Positions 6,568 to 13,882 of a DNA stretch of 14,094 bases are shown piece after piece (within the stretch, counting starts at the first letter, position 1; each line of letters begins with the position of its first letter). This DNA comes from Oscillospiraceae bacterium. Lineage in GTDB: Bacteria > Bacillota_A > Clostridia > Oscillospirales > Oscillospiraceae. The translations under genes and the position numbers were made by a program. The stretch is from NCBI GenBank assembly GCA_017481325.1, contig JAFUPG010000028.1:1-14094 (forward strand). Direction: 5' to 3'. Under the pieces are notes generated by a model. The model was not told the DNA's origin, did no database searches, and saw nothing but the letters and a program-made list of their open reading frames with translations.

Positions 6568-6722
6568 GATGTTTGCCTATGGCAAATGATGTCGTTTTAC
6601 TAATGATGACGCTGATGATGTCGGCTTCGCCTATTTTTTTGGCAAACATCGCATCATTGCGACCAACGGGAACAACATCATATTTGCGAAGCAAATGCAT
6701 CATGTCGCCGCAGGCGATGCAT
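6568..6722. repeat. Hairpin array 2 with ATGATG / CATCAT spacers
   Basis: Short hairpins TTTGCC-TAT-GGCAAA (6572-6586), GGC-TTC-GCC (6623-6631), ATTTGC-GAA-GCAAAT (6682-6696) and TCGCC-GCA-GGCGA (6705-6717) are separated by ATGATG words in the left half (6587-6620) and CATCAT words in the right half (6650-6703). GATGTTTGCC (6568-6577) also pairs perfectly with GGCAAACATC (6641-6650). The design parallels array 1 but is more eroded and uses ATGATG instead of ATGATATG. Confidence 0.7.
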
Positions 6723-6838
6723 CCTTTCTCACTTGACCGACCTCATTTATCCTTAGTTTTTTTCAGTTTTTTAACTTAATTTAAGGATGTCTCCGTACTA
6801 TAGTTACAGTGAAAAATGCGGAGGTGTCTGCGCTTTCT

Positions 6839-7498
6839 ATGAATATTCTGATTCTTGCCTCAAAAAACGACTTTGCCGCAAAACTGCACAACCTGATGGA
6901 GGAAAACGGCTATCATGCCCAAATTGCGCCCATTTCCCGGCCTGAGCTGTCCGAACGGACGGCTCCGGATCTGATCCTTGCCGAGCTGACCCGGGACGAT
7001 TACGGCCTGCTCCTTCAGCTCCGGGAGCTTCGTTGGGCGGTTCCCATTATTGTCTTCTCCGACGGACTTCAGGCGGCTGACCGGGTTTTCTGCATTGAAC
7101 GTGGTGTCGTGTATTTCCTGCCCCGTCAGTTTGAGACCAGCGAGCTGCTGGCCTATCTCCACAGTGTCAAAGGCCGCACCCAGAATTCGGCGCTGCCTCT
7201 GCGCTATGGCAACACCTCTCTGGACCCGGAGAGCTGTCAGCTGCTCTGCGGCAAAAAGAGCGTTCGCCTCTCCTCCCGTGAGTTCCATGTGATGCACATT
7301 CTGCTCCAGTCCAAGGCTCGGATCGTGCCCAAGCAGGAGCTTTTAAACCGGGTTTGGGGCAGCGACAGCGCCGCCGTGGAGAACCATGTAGAGGTCTACA
7401 TCGGCTTCCTGCGGAAAAAGCTCATGTCCATCAACTCCGACCTTCGGATCTGCACCGCCCGCCGCATGGGCTACCATCTGGAAATCAGTCATACATAA
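6839..7498 (+). CDS. Orphan OmpR/PhoB-type response regulator with degenerate receiver
   Basis: The 219-residue protein has an N-terminal receiver-like domain (1-112) and a C-terminal winged-helix DNA-binding domain (about 125-216). The latter has the usual VRLSSREFHVMHILL...VPKQELLNRVWG...VEVYIGFLRKKL and a final ARRMGYHL wing. The receiver lacks the active site: the acidic pair after beta-1 is gone (ILILASKND), the phosphoacceptor Asp is Glu49 (PDLILAEL), the Thr is Ser74, and the KP pair is RQ (LPRQF). It therefore probably works without phosphorylation, and no histidine kinase lies nearby. I chose ATG 6839 because it starts the beta-1 strand and follows GGAGGTG (6820-6826); an in-frame GTG at 6809 lacks an upstream ribosome-binding site. 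It is a single-gene unit closed by the terminator at 7501. Confidence 0.85.
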   Translation: MNILILASKNDFAAKLHNLMEENGYHAQIAPISRPELSERTAPDLILAELTRDDYGLLLQLRELRWAVPIIVFSDGLQAADRVFCIERGVVYFLPRQFETSELLAYLHSVKGRTQNSALPLRYGNTSLDPESCQLLCGKKSVRLSSREFHVMHILLQSKARIVPKQELLNRVWGSDSAAVENHVEVYIGFLRKKLMSINSDLRICTARRMGYHLEISHT

Positions 7499-7500
7499 GG

Positions 7501-7530
7501 AAAAGGCTGCCGCAATGGCAGCCTTTTTTT
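7501..7530. terminator. Bidirectional terminator between convergent genes
   Basis: AAAAGGCTGCC (7501-7511) pairs with GGCAGCCTTTT (7517-7527) around GCAAT, with a T run to 7530 on the plus strand and AAAA on the left edge giving a shorter U tract for minus-strand transcripts. It lies between the stops of the response regulator (7498) and the acetyltransferase (7529). Confidence 0.9.
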
Positions 7531-8152
7531 ATTTCATCTCCGACACCAGGCGGTCGAAGGTCTCGTAGTAACGGGCGATGTGGATGCCGTCGGCCAGGGC
7601 GTGGTGCAGCACCAGATTCAGGGGCATGAGAATTTTGCCGTTCTGCTCAAAATACTTGCCGAAGGTGATTCTGGGGTTGCAATCCAGAGGGCCGGTGGTG
7701 GGATGCTGCAGAGAGGTGAAGGTCAGCCAGGGCAGGCTGCTGACAAAGTACAGCTGCGCCGTGTCGGCCTGATCCTGTAGTACGGGGTTTTGCTTTGCCT
7801 GGGCTACCTTTTCCATGGCATAGGGCAGGTACTCCCCGAAGGGCTTGCTGCAATCGATCTCGCAGTAGCAGTAGCTGCCGTTGTCCAGGGCCACGGTGTG
7901 GGAGCTGAGGCAGTTTTCAAACTCCACCACCTGGCCGTCCTTGATCCGTCTGCGGAATTCCGGAACGGCATTGGCTGCGTTGATGGCGCAGTACAGCAGA
8001 CTCAGGAAGAAGGGATAGCCCTGTTCCTTTACCACCCGATGCAGGTGAGTGATATCCACATTGACGGTGATATTCACATGGGGGCTGGGCAGGGACATGA
8101 AATATTCAAACTGAGCCGCCCGGGGCTCCTTGCTCATATCAACAATGTGCAT
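7529..8152 (-). CDS. Chloramphenicol acetyltransferase (CAT, type A) family protein
   Basis: The 207-residue protein is slightly shorter than classical CAT enzymes (about 213-220). It has the catalytic motif HHALADG (183-189) with His184 and Asp188 in the HHxxxDG pattern, and the conserved block FVSSLPWLTFTSLQH (136-150). In the family, acetyl-CoA acetylates the 3-hydroxyl of chloramphenicol in a trimer; many clostridial members are diverged and their true substrate is unknown. The start is ATG 8152, sharing a base with the gltX stop (TGATG), with GGAG 8 bases upstream inside gltX. A GTG at 8155 is also possible. This coupling to a housekeeping synthetase suggests a long-resident chromosomal gene rather than a mobile resistance gene. 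Confidence 0.85.
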   Translation of the reverse strand: MHIVDMSKEPRAAQFEYFMSLPSPHVNITVNVDITHLHRVVKEQGYPFFLSLLYCAINAANAVPEFRRRIKDGQVVEFENCLSSHTVALDNGSYCYCEIDCSKPFGEYLPYAMEKVAQAKQNPVLQDQADTAQLYFVSSLPWLTFTSLQHPTTGPLDCNPRITFGKYFEQNGKILMPLNLVLHHALADGIHIARYYETFDRLVSEMK

Positions 8153-9795
8153 CACAGCTGCTCCATGGCCTTGCGGATCCGGGCGACAGAGCGGCCATAG
8201 CCCAGGATCTGCATGACGGTGTAGAGGTCGGGAGAGTTGGTCTTGCCGGTGACCGCCACACGGAGGAAGGTGGATACATCGGCCACAGAGCCGCCGAAGG
8301 CAGTGGGGTCGGCCTTGTAGGCCTTCATATCGGCGGCGAAGCCGATCTCGGTGGTCACGGCCTTCACCTTGTCAAACCAGGCGGTGGCATCGTCGGTGGG
8401 GTCGTAGACCGCCAGGAACTTCTCCAAAGCAGAGCGGATGGTCTCCGCAGTGAAGCCCTCGGGGAAGCCCTCGAAGGTAAAATACTCGTCATAGAAGAAG
8501 CCCATGTAAGGCTTGGCTTCACGCCAGATGGCCATGTCCTTTCTGGGCTTCTTGCCGCCTCGGCCAATGGCCAGAATGGACTTGGCATAGTCGGGATTTT
8601 CCTTCAGCTTGGCGGCAAAATCGGGATCGAATTCCTCTGTCCACTCCAGCAGCAGGCCATAGACCTCCTCAGCATCCATGCGGGCGATGACATTTTTGGA
8701 CACGTCCGTCAGCTTGGCATAGTCGAAGAGGCTGCCGGCGGGGTTCAGCTTCTTGGGGCTGAACTTGAAATTCTGGGCAGGTGCGTTGGGCTCGGCTCTG
8801 CGCCAATCCTCGAAATTGGAGTTGAGAATGGTCATGATATACTCATATACTGCCTTGACGGGGAAACCCTCAGCCTTGTAGAAGGTCAGCGCCAGCTCGG
8901 GGTCCTTGCGCTTGGAGAGCTTACGCTTGGAGGTGCCGTCCATCTTCATCAGGGGGCCGATGTGGACGTACTTGGGCAGCTTGAAGCCCAGCGCCTTGAA
9001 GAGCTGAATGTGGAAGGGCAGAGTGGGCAGCCACTCGTCGCCACGTACCACATGGGTGGTGCGCATGAAGTGGTCGTCCACGGCGTGGGCAAAGTGATAG
9101 GTGGGAATGCCGTCGGACTTGAGCAGCACGTGATCCACGTCGTTCTCCGTAATGGTCAGCTTGCCCTTGACCAGATCGTCAAACTTGAACTGGTTGGCAA
9201 TGTTGCCCTCGGAGCGGAAACGCAGCACCCAGGGATTTCCGGCATCCAGCTGTGCCTGAATGTCCTCCAGAGAGCGGTCACGCCACATGGCATATTTGCC
9301 GTAGTAGCCGGTGTTCTCCTTGTTGGCCTCCTGGGTCTCTCGCATGGCTGCCAGCTCCTCTTCCGTGCAGAAGCAAGGGTAAGCCTTGCCCTCTTCCACC
9401 AGTTTTTTGGCAAAAACATGGTAGATGGCGGCTCTCTGACGCTGGCGGTAGGGGCCGTAGTTGCCGCTGTCACCCTCGTGGACAGCGCCCTCATCAAACT
9501 GAATGCCGTAGTGCTTCAGGGTGTCGATGAGTACCTCCACAGCACCGGGAACCTCACGCTTGGCATCGGTGTCCTCCACACGGAGGAAGAGCACGCCGCC
9601 GGACTGGTGCGCCATGCGCTCGGAGGTCAGGCCCTGCACCAGGTTGCCCAGGTGGACAAAGCCCGTGGGAGAGGGGGCCATACGGGTGACCACTGCGCCC
9701 TCAGGCAGCTGACGCTGGGGATAACGAGCCTCCAGATCCTCGGGGGTATCGGTCACGTTGGGAAATAAAAGTTGAGCCAGTACTTTGGTGTCCAT
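8152..9795 (-). CDS. gltX: Glutamyl-tRNA synthetase
   Basis: The 547-residue class I synthetase charges tRNA-Glu with glutamate. The HIGH-type motif is HLGN (48-51) in MAPSPTGFVHLGNL, and the KMSKS-type motif is KLSKR (292-296). Other GluRS landmarks are LRVEDTDAKR (71-80), GIPTYHFAHAVDDH (229-242) and VVRGDEWLP. A 38-residue leader precedes the usual PSPTG start. CFC (141-143) recalls half of a zinc site, but no second pair follows. The ATG at 9795 has GAGG 10 bases upstream. It lies 27 bases after the zinc-ribbon gene and overlaps the acetyltransferase start by one base, forming the centre of a three-gene operon. Whether it is discriminating or also charges tRNA-Gln cannot be told from sequence alone. 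Confidence 0.95.
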   Translation of the reverse strand: MDTKVLAQLLFPNVTDTPEDLEARYPQRQLPEGAVVTRMAPSPTGFVHLGNLVQGLTSERMAHQSGGVLFLRVEDTDAKREVPGAVEVLIDTLKHYGIQFDEGAVHEGDSGNYGPYRQRQRAAIYHVFAKKLVEEGKAYPCFCTEEELAAMRETQEANKENTGYYGKYAMWRDRSLEDIQAQLDAGNPWVLRFRSEGNIANQFKFDDLVKGKLTITENDVDHVLLKSDGIPTYHFAHAVDDHFMRTTHVVRGDEWLPTLPFHIQLFKALGFKLPKYVHIGPLMKMDGTSKRKLSKRKDPELALTFYKAEGFPVKAVYEYIMTILNSNFEDWRRAEPNAPAQNFKFSPKKLNPAGSLFDYAKLTDVSKNVIARMDAEEVYGLLLEWTEEFDPDFAAKLKENPDYAKSILAIGRGGKKPRKDMAIWREAKPYMGFFYDEYFTFEGFPEGFTAETIRSALEKFLAVYDPTDDATAWFDKVKAVTTEIGFAADMKAYKADPTAFGGSVADVSTFLRVAVTGKTNSPDLYTVMQILGYGRSVARIRKAMEQL

Positions 9796-9822
9796 AGATC
9801 AAAAACCTCAGTTTCTTAATAT

Positions 9823-10425
9823 TCAGGGTAAAAATGTGGAGAAGTCGTAGGTGAAATCTGCTTCATCGATCTCCTCTTCCGTGGTGACGGGGTCCAGATA
9901 CCAGTCGCCTTCCACGTAGATCATGGTCAGGGGGATATCGTCCCGGGACAGGCTCTCCTTGTGGTAGGTGACACGGACATAGACCACCATAGCCTCCTCC
10001 ACGTAGCCGTCGGGGGTGTCGTAGAGCATGCCGTAGATGGCATCGATCTCGTCCACACGTTCCTGGGGCAGTTCCTTGGAGTCCACCACCTCAAAGGTGG
10101 AGTCCGCCAGATCCATGGAGTCGGACATGTAGCTTCTCACCGCCGGAGGAAGGGCTTCCATAAGGGAATTGACATCCATCTCCACCAGGGAATCGTACAT
10201 ATTCTCGGCAGCACGCTCGGCGCCGTTGCCGCTGAAGATCAGTACCATGATCACCGCCACCAGCAGCACCGCCGCAACGGCTACCACCGCATAGATCCTC
10301 AATTTCTTTTTCTTTGCCGGGTCCGGGGCGCCCGGTTGATTGTTGGGTTTTGCGAAAACTTCGCCGCAGTTGGTGCAGAATTTCGCCTCGTCGGCGCTCT
10401 TGGTGCCACATTTGCCGCAGATCAT
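9823..10425 (-). CDS. Zinc-ribbon, single-TM protein
   Basis: The 200-residue protein starts with a zinc ribbon, CGKC (3-6) and CTNC (17-20), typical of the bacterial zinc_ribbon_2 type. A lysine-rich stretch (KKKKLR) and one transmembrane helix (about 46-66) follow. The C-terminal domain (about 70-200) has an NTF2-like/DUF4878-style look: AERAAENMYDSLVEMDVNSL, a YVEEAMVVYVRVTY strand and GDWYLDP. The cysteines are on the cytoplasmic side by the positive-inside rule. The start ATG 10425 has AAGGAGG (10434-10440) 8 bases upstream, and a clear promoter lies behind it. A longer open frame continuing upstream to 11187 is antisense to the desulfidase gene and is rejected. First gene of the gltX operon; function unknown. 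Confidence 0.85.
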   Translation of the reverse strand: MICGKCGTKSADEAKFCTNCGEVFAKPNNQPGAPDPAKKKKLRIYAVVAVAAVLLVAVIMVLIFSGNGAERAAENMYDSLVEMDVNSLMEALPPAVRSYMSDSMDLADSTFEVVDSKELPQERVDEIDAIYGMLYDTPDGYVEEAMVVYVRVTYHKESLSRDDIPLTMIYVEGDWYLDPVTTEEEIDEADFTYDFSTFLP

Positions 10426-10456
10426 TGCATACTCCTCCTTATATCTGTATGACTCT

Positions 10457-10485
10457 ATTTTATTACACAGGAAAGTCTTTGTCAA
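10457..10485 (-). promoter_or_regulatory. Promoter of the zinc-ribbon-gltX-acetyltransferase operon
   Basis: On the minus strand, TTGACA (10485-10480), 17 bases, then TAAAAT (10462-10457). The -35 is perfect consensus and the -10 has one mismatch. It lies about 30 bases before the ATG at 10425. Confidence 0.85.
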
Positions 10486-10511
10486 GTAGCAGGAAAGAGG
10501 GTCAGAGAGGC

Positions 10512-10539
10512 TTGCATTTGCGTGAAATTTTGATATAAT
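10512..10539 (+). promoter_or_regulatory. Promoter of the cysteine desulfidase family gene
   Basis: TTGCAT (10512-10517), 16 bases, then TATAAT (10534-10539) preceded by TGA, giving an extended -10. It is divergent from the promoter at 10457-10485, and their -35 boxes are 26 bases apart, so one regulator could affect both. Confidence 0.8.
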
Positions 10540-10572
10540 TGTAGATATATCTGACATAAAGGAGATCGAACC

Positions 10573-11856
10573 ATGCTGAAAGAGAGCACTATTCGGAACT
10601 ATATCTCCATTTTGCGGGAAGAATTGCTGCCGGCCACCGGCTGCACAGAGCCCATTGCCATCGCCTACTGCGCCGCCAAGCTCCAGGCGCTGCTGCAGGA
10701 CACCCCTGTCAGGGTGATCGCTGCCGTCAGCGGCAATATTTTGAAGAACGTCAAGAGCGTTGTGGTGCCCAACACCGGCGGCAAGAAGGGCATCCGTCCC
10801 GCCATTGCCGCAGGCATGGCCGCCGGTGATCCGGAAAAGGATCTGCAGGTCATTGCGGGAATTCAGCCGGAACAGCTGCCTGTGCTGGACCGCTTTTTGG
10901 AAGAGGTGCAGATCGACGTGCTCTGCGCCGAGACCCCCTGTAAGCTGGACATCGATCTCACCGCCTATTCCCGGCATCACAGCGCCCGTGTCCGCATCAC
11001 CAACCACCACACCAACGTGGTGCGCCTGGAGTACGACGGCAAGGTGCTGCTCTCTCAGCCCATTGTGGACACCTCTGAGGAGCATCTGACCGACAAAAGC
11101 TGTCTGAATGTGGCGGAGATCATTCAGTTCGCCGGAGAAGCCGACCTGGAGGAGCTGACGCCTCTGCTGATGCGGCAGGTGGAACAAAATTCCGCCATCG
11201 CAGAAGAGGGACTGAAAGGAGCATGGGGCGCTCAGATCGGACGTATTTTATTAGAGGATTACGGAGATGATATTAAGCAGAAGGCCAAGGCCTATGCCGC
11301 CGCCGGCTCCGACGCCCGTATGAGCGGCTGCGAGATGCCTGTGGTGATCCTCTCCGGCTCCGGCAACCAGGGCATCACCGCCTGCATGCCTGTGGTGGTC
11401 TATGCCAGGCACATCGGCGCTACCCGGGAGCAGCTGCTCCGGGCGCTGATCGTCTCTGACCTGATCACCATCCACCAAAAGAGCGGCATCGGCAGACTGT
11501 CCGCCTACTGCGGCGCCATCTCTGCCGGTGTAGGTGCCGGTGCAGGCATCTGCTATCTGCTGGGCGGCGATTACACGGCCGTGGCGCACACGGTGGTCAA
11601 TGCGGTAGCCATTCTCTCCGGCACCATCTGCGACGGTGCCAAGCCCTCCTGCGCCGCCAAGATCGCCGCCGCCGTGGATGCCGGCATCATGGGCTACCGG
11701 ATGTATTTGCACCACAAGGAATTCCAGAGCGGTGAGGGCATCGTAGCCGAAAATGTGGATGAAACCATTTACAACGTGGGCGTTTTGGCTGCCCAGGGCA
11801 TGCAGGAGACCGACCAGACCATCCTGCGGATCATGCAGGATGGGCAGTGTATGTAA
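10573..11856 (+). CDS. L-cysteine desulfidase / UPF0597 (CyuA/CdsB) family protein
   Basis: The 427-residue protein belongs to the UPF0597 family related to the alpha subunit of L-serine dehydratase. Characterised members (Methanocaldococcus CdsB, Escherichia CyuA) use a [4Fe-4S] cluster to break L-cysteine into pyruvate, ammonia and sulfide. Hallmarks are LPATGCTEPIAIAY (19-32), SGCEMPVVILSGSGNQG (251-267), AYCGAISAGVGAG and GTICDGAKPSCAAK. Cys24, Cys313 and Cys353 fit the three cluster cysteines reported for CdsB, and the last two keep the same 40-residue spacing. AAAGGAG (10558-10564) is 8 bases before ATG. It is a cytosolic, single-gene unit as far as seen. A serine or other beta-eliminating substrate remains possible. 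Confidence 0.88.
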   Translation: MLKESTIRNYISILREELLPATGCTEPIAIAYCAAKLQALLQDTPVRVIAAVSGNILKNVKSVVVPNTGGKKGIRPAIAAGMAAGDPEKDLQVIAGIQPEQLPVLDRFLEEVQIDVLCAETPCKLDIDLTAYSRHHSARVRITNHHTNVVRLEYDGKVLLSQPIVDTSEEHLTDKSCLNVAEIIQFAGEADLEELTPLLMRQVEQNSAIAEEGLKGAWGAQIGRILLEDYGDDIKQKAKAYAAAGSDARMSGCEMPVVILSGSGNQGITACMPVVVYARHIGATREQLLRALIVSDLITIHQKSGIGRLSAYCGAISAGVGAGAGICYLLGGDYTAVAHTVVNAVAILSGTICDGAKPSCAAKIAAAVDAGIMGYRMYLHHKEFQSGEGIVAENVDETIYNVGVLAAQGMQETDQTILRIMQDGQCM

Positions 11857-11946
11857 AGGGTTTATAATCCGTTTGTTTCCCCTTCATAATTTAGACATAT
11901 TCCCCCTTTATGATAGAGCCATAGATACCCGAAAGGAGTTTATCCT

Positions 11947-13695
11947 ATGAACGAATATCCCGAATACGATCTGCAGGGCGAGGGCGAAGCGCCCGTCTCC
12001 CCCGAAGCACCTGCTGAAGAGCTTCCTCTCTCTGCGCTGCTTGCAGCGACAGTTCCGCAGGAGCCGGTGATCTCTGAGATGCCGGAGTCTGCGCCTGTTC
12101 TTTCCGAAATGCCGGAGGCTGCACCGGTTGTGAAGCCGGAGCCGGTGATCTCCGAGATGCCGGAGGCTGCGCCGGTTGTGAAGCCGGAGCCCGTGATCTC
12201 CGAGATGCCCGAGGCGGAGCCGGTTGTGAAGCCGGAGTCGGTGATCTCCGAGATGCCCGAGGCGGAGCCGGTTGTGAAGCCGGAGCCCGTGATCTCCGAG
12301 ATGCCCGAGGCAAAGCCCCCGGTTCCGCCGGAGCCCGTGCTCTCTGAGATGCCTGAAGCAAGCTCCGGCACCTATGTGCCCCATCGCCGCCCCTATTACA
12401 GCATGCCCCAGGGTCAAACACCTCCCCCCGCAAAGCAGCCGGATGCGCCCAAAAAGAAAAAGCGCAAGGGGCTGGGCTGGGCGGTAGCCGTCATTGCCCT
12501 CTGCTGCGGTCTGGTGGGCAGCATCTGCGGCGGTCTGCTGGTGGGCTTTGCCATGCGCTCTTTAGACAAGGAACAATCGCAGATCCAGGCCACTGTTCCC
12601 GGCGAAAACCAGCAGGACGAGAGCTTTGAGGTCAACACCGTCCGCCCCTCCGTTCAGGTGCCCGGTACGGAGCTTTCTGCCAACGGCCTTTATACCCCGG
12701 CGCAGGTTTATGCCAACAACGTAAATGCTGTGGTGGGCATCGCCAACGAAGCCACGACCTATAATGTCTTCGGTCAGGCCTCCGAGACCGCCAGCTCCGG
12801 CTCCGGCTTTATCATCTCCCCCAGCGGCGAGATCCTGACCAACTACCATGTGGTGGAGGGCGCTGAAAAGCTCACCGTCACCCTCTACGACGGCAGAGAG
12901 TACAACGCCAAGGTGCTGGGCTTCGAGGCCGCCAGCGACGTGGCGCTCATTAAGATCGAAGAGAGCAATCTGCCCTATGTGACACTGGGCGATTCTGACC
13001 TGCTTTATGTGGGCGACGAGGTAGCCGCCATCGGCAACCCCCTGGGCGAGCTGACCTACTCCATGACCGTGGGCTATGTCAGCGCCATGGATCGCTACGT
13101 GAACACCGACGGCACGCCCATTAACATGATGCAGATCGATGCTGCCATTAACTCCGGCAATTCCGGCGGCCCCCTCTTTGATATGCACGGCACTGTGGTG
13201 GGCATTATCACCGCCAAGTACTCCGGCACTACAGGCAGCGGCACCACCATCGAGGGCATTGGCTTTGCCATTCCCATCAACGACATCACCGCCATCCTCA
13301 ATGATCTGCGTGAAAACGGAGCGGTGCTGGACCGGGCCTATATGGGCGTGAAGGTCTCCACCGTCACCCAGTCCGATATTGACCGCTTCGGTGTGCCCAA
13401 GGGCGTTCTGATCGAAAGCGTAGAGGCCGGCGGCGCTGCCGAACAGGCCGGCCTGAAGAAGGGCGATATCCTGCTGAAGCTGGATGACAAGGCACTGGTG
13501 GCCTACAAGGATCTCTCCGCCGGATTGAAAAATTACCGTGCCGGCGACACCGCCACCCTTACTCTCTACCGGGACGGCAAGGAGCTGCGGCTGAACATCA
13601 CCTTCGATGCCAAGCCCATCGCCGCCGAGACCGAGCCCGAAACCGAGGAATCTACGGAATTTGACCCCTGGGACTACATTTTCCCCGGTGGTTAA
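11947..13695 (+). CDS. HtrA/DegP-like membrane-anchored serine protease with PDZ domain
   Basis: The 582-residue protein has a long cytoplasmic N-terminal tail (1-170), one transmembrane helix (about 177-202) after KKKKRKG, an extracytoplasmic trypsin-like domain (about 250-455) and one PDZ domain (about 464-545). The triad is complete: His301 (TNYHVVEG), Asp331 (ASDVALIK) and Ser406 (NSGNSGGPL). HtrA enzymes degrade or sense misfolded exported proteins. The tail is unusual: it holds seven copies of SEMPE, five intervals of exactly 16 residues, and is rich in Pro, Glu and Val. AAAGGAG (11932-11938) lies 8 bases before ATG. The C-terminus is a short acidic tail (TEPETEESTEFDPWDYIFPGG region). 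A terminator hairpin follows at 13715. It resembles the HtrA/HtrB/YyxA group of Bacillota. Confidence 0.93.
   Translation: MNEYPEYDLQGEGEAPVSPEAPAEELPLSALLAATVPQEPVISEMPESAPVLSEMPEAAPVVKPEPVISEMPEAAPVVKPEPVISEMPEAEPVVKPESVISEMPEAEPVVKPEPVISEMPEAKPPVPPEPVLSEMPEASSGTYVPHRRPYYSMPQGQTPPPAKQPDAPKKKKRKGLGWAVAVIALCCGLVGSICGGLLVGFAMRSLDKEQSQIQATVPGENQQDESFEVNTVRPSVQVPGTELSANGLYTPAQVYANNVNAVVGIANEATTYNVFGQASETASSGSGFIISPSGEILTNYHVVEGAEKLTVTLYDGREYNAKVLGFEAASDVALIKIEESNLPYVTLGDSDLLYVGDEVAAIGNPLGELTYSMTVGYVSAMDRYVNTDGTPINMMQIDAAINSGNSGGPLFDMHGTVVGIITAKYSGTTGSGTTIEGIGFAIPINDITAILNDLRENGAVLDRAYMGVKVSTVTQSDIDRFGVPKGVLIESVEAGGAAEQAGLKKGDILLKLDDKALVAYKDLSAGLKNYRAGDTATLTLYRDGKELRLNITFDAKPIAAETEPETEESTEFDPWDYIFPGG
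12061..12360 (+). repeat. Tandem 48-base repeat coding for the HtrA N-terminal tail
   Basis: Within the protease gene, codons 39-138 repeat the unit EPVISEMPEA-xPVVKP (16 residues, 48 bases). SEMPE starts at residues 43, 53, 69, 85, 101, 117 and 133. Central units are nearly identical in DNA (GTGATCTCCGAGATGCC repeated), which suggests recent unit duplication and makes copy number likely to vary between strains. Confidence 0.9.
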
Positions 13696-13714
13696 GGCAG
13701 CGAATGATGATTTT

Positions 13715-13748
13715 AGCCGCTCTCCGAATTCGGAGAGCGGCTGTTTTA
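13715..13748 (+). terminator. Terminator after the HtrA-like protease gene
   Basis: A fully self-complementary 28-base palindrome (13715-13742, AGCCGCTCTCCGAATT and its mirror) is followed by GTTTTA. The T run is short, so efficiency may be moderate, but position (19 bases after the stop) and stem strength support a terminator. Confidence 0.75.
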
Positions 13749-13882
13749 TGCTTTCGGGCTTATGGGTGTTGATGGGTTTGGATGAAAGTGTTGCCTGTGC
13801 CTATGGGAGTACTGTCGGAGGACGATGCCTTCATTGTCCCTCGGCGGCACCTGTCAAACGGGAAGTTGGTGGTCTGTTCGGG

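Larger units (their letters stand above)
5443..6722 (+). other. AT-rich island: hairpin array / helix-bundle operon / hairpin array
   Basis: Between the tRNA-Gly terminator and the response-regulator upstream region lies a block whose coding DNA is visibly more AT-rich than its neighbours (AAA, TTT, ATT, GAA codons instead of GCC, CTG, AAG). It is flanked on both sides by arrays of short hairpins with ATCAT-type spacers (5445-5610 and 6568-6722). It contains a promoter, two translationally coupled genes and a terminator. I infer a horizontally acquired cassette; neither a recombinase nor target duplications were found. Confidence 0.4.
6461..6838. other. Intergenic region upstream of the response regulator
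   Basis: This gene-free stretch holds the terminator at 6525-6563 and hairpin array 2 at 6568-6722. The remaining AT-rich leader (6723-6838) carries an inverted repeat ATCCTTA (6749-6755) / TAAGGAT (6782-6788) around a T-rich loop, and a palindrome ACTATAGT (6797-6804). These may be operator or promoter elements of the response-regulator gene; TACTAT (6796-6801) could be its -10, but no convincing -35 is visible. Confidence 0.55.

Noticed and set aside
6573..6779. Small plus-strand open frame of 68 codons
   Set aside because: It runs through hairpin array 2, has no ribosome-binding site and its composition is that of the array.
9823..11187. Long minus-strand open frame of 454 codons
   Set aside because: Only the last 200 codons (from 10425) have a ribosome-binding site and protein-like sequence; the rest is antisense to the cysteine desulfidase family gene and crosses two promoters.
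11854..11910. TAAAGGG...CCCTTTA inverted repeat as a terminator after the desulfidase gene
   Set aside because: The loop exceeds 40 bases and no T tract follows; probably chance.
11908..12433. Minus-strand repetitive open frames rich in Gly-Ile-Ser or Arg-Ala-Pro
   Set aside because: They are antisense shadows of the 48-base repeat in the HtrA-like gene and lack start signals.
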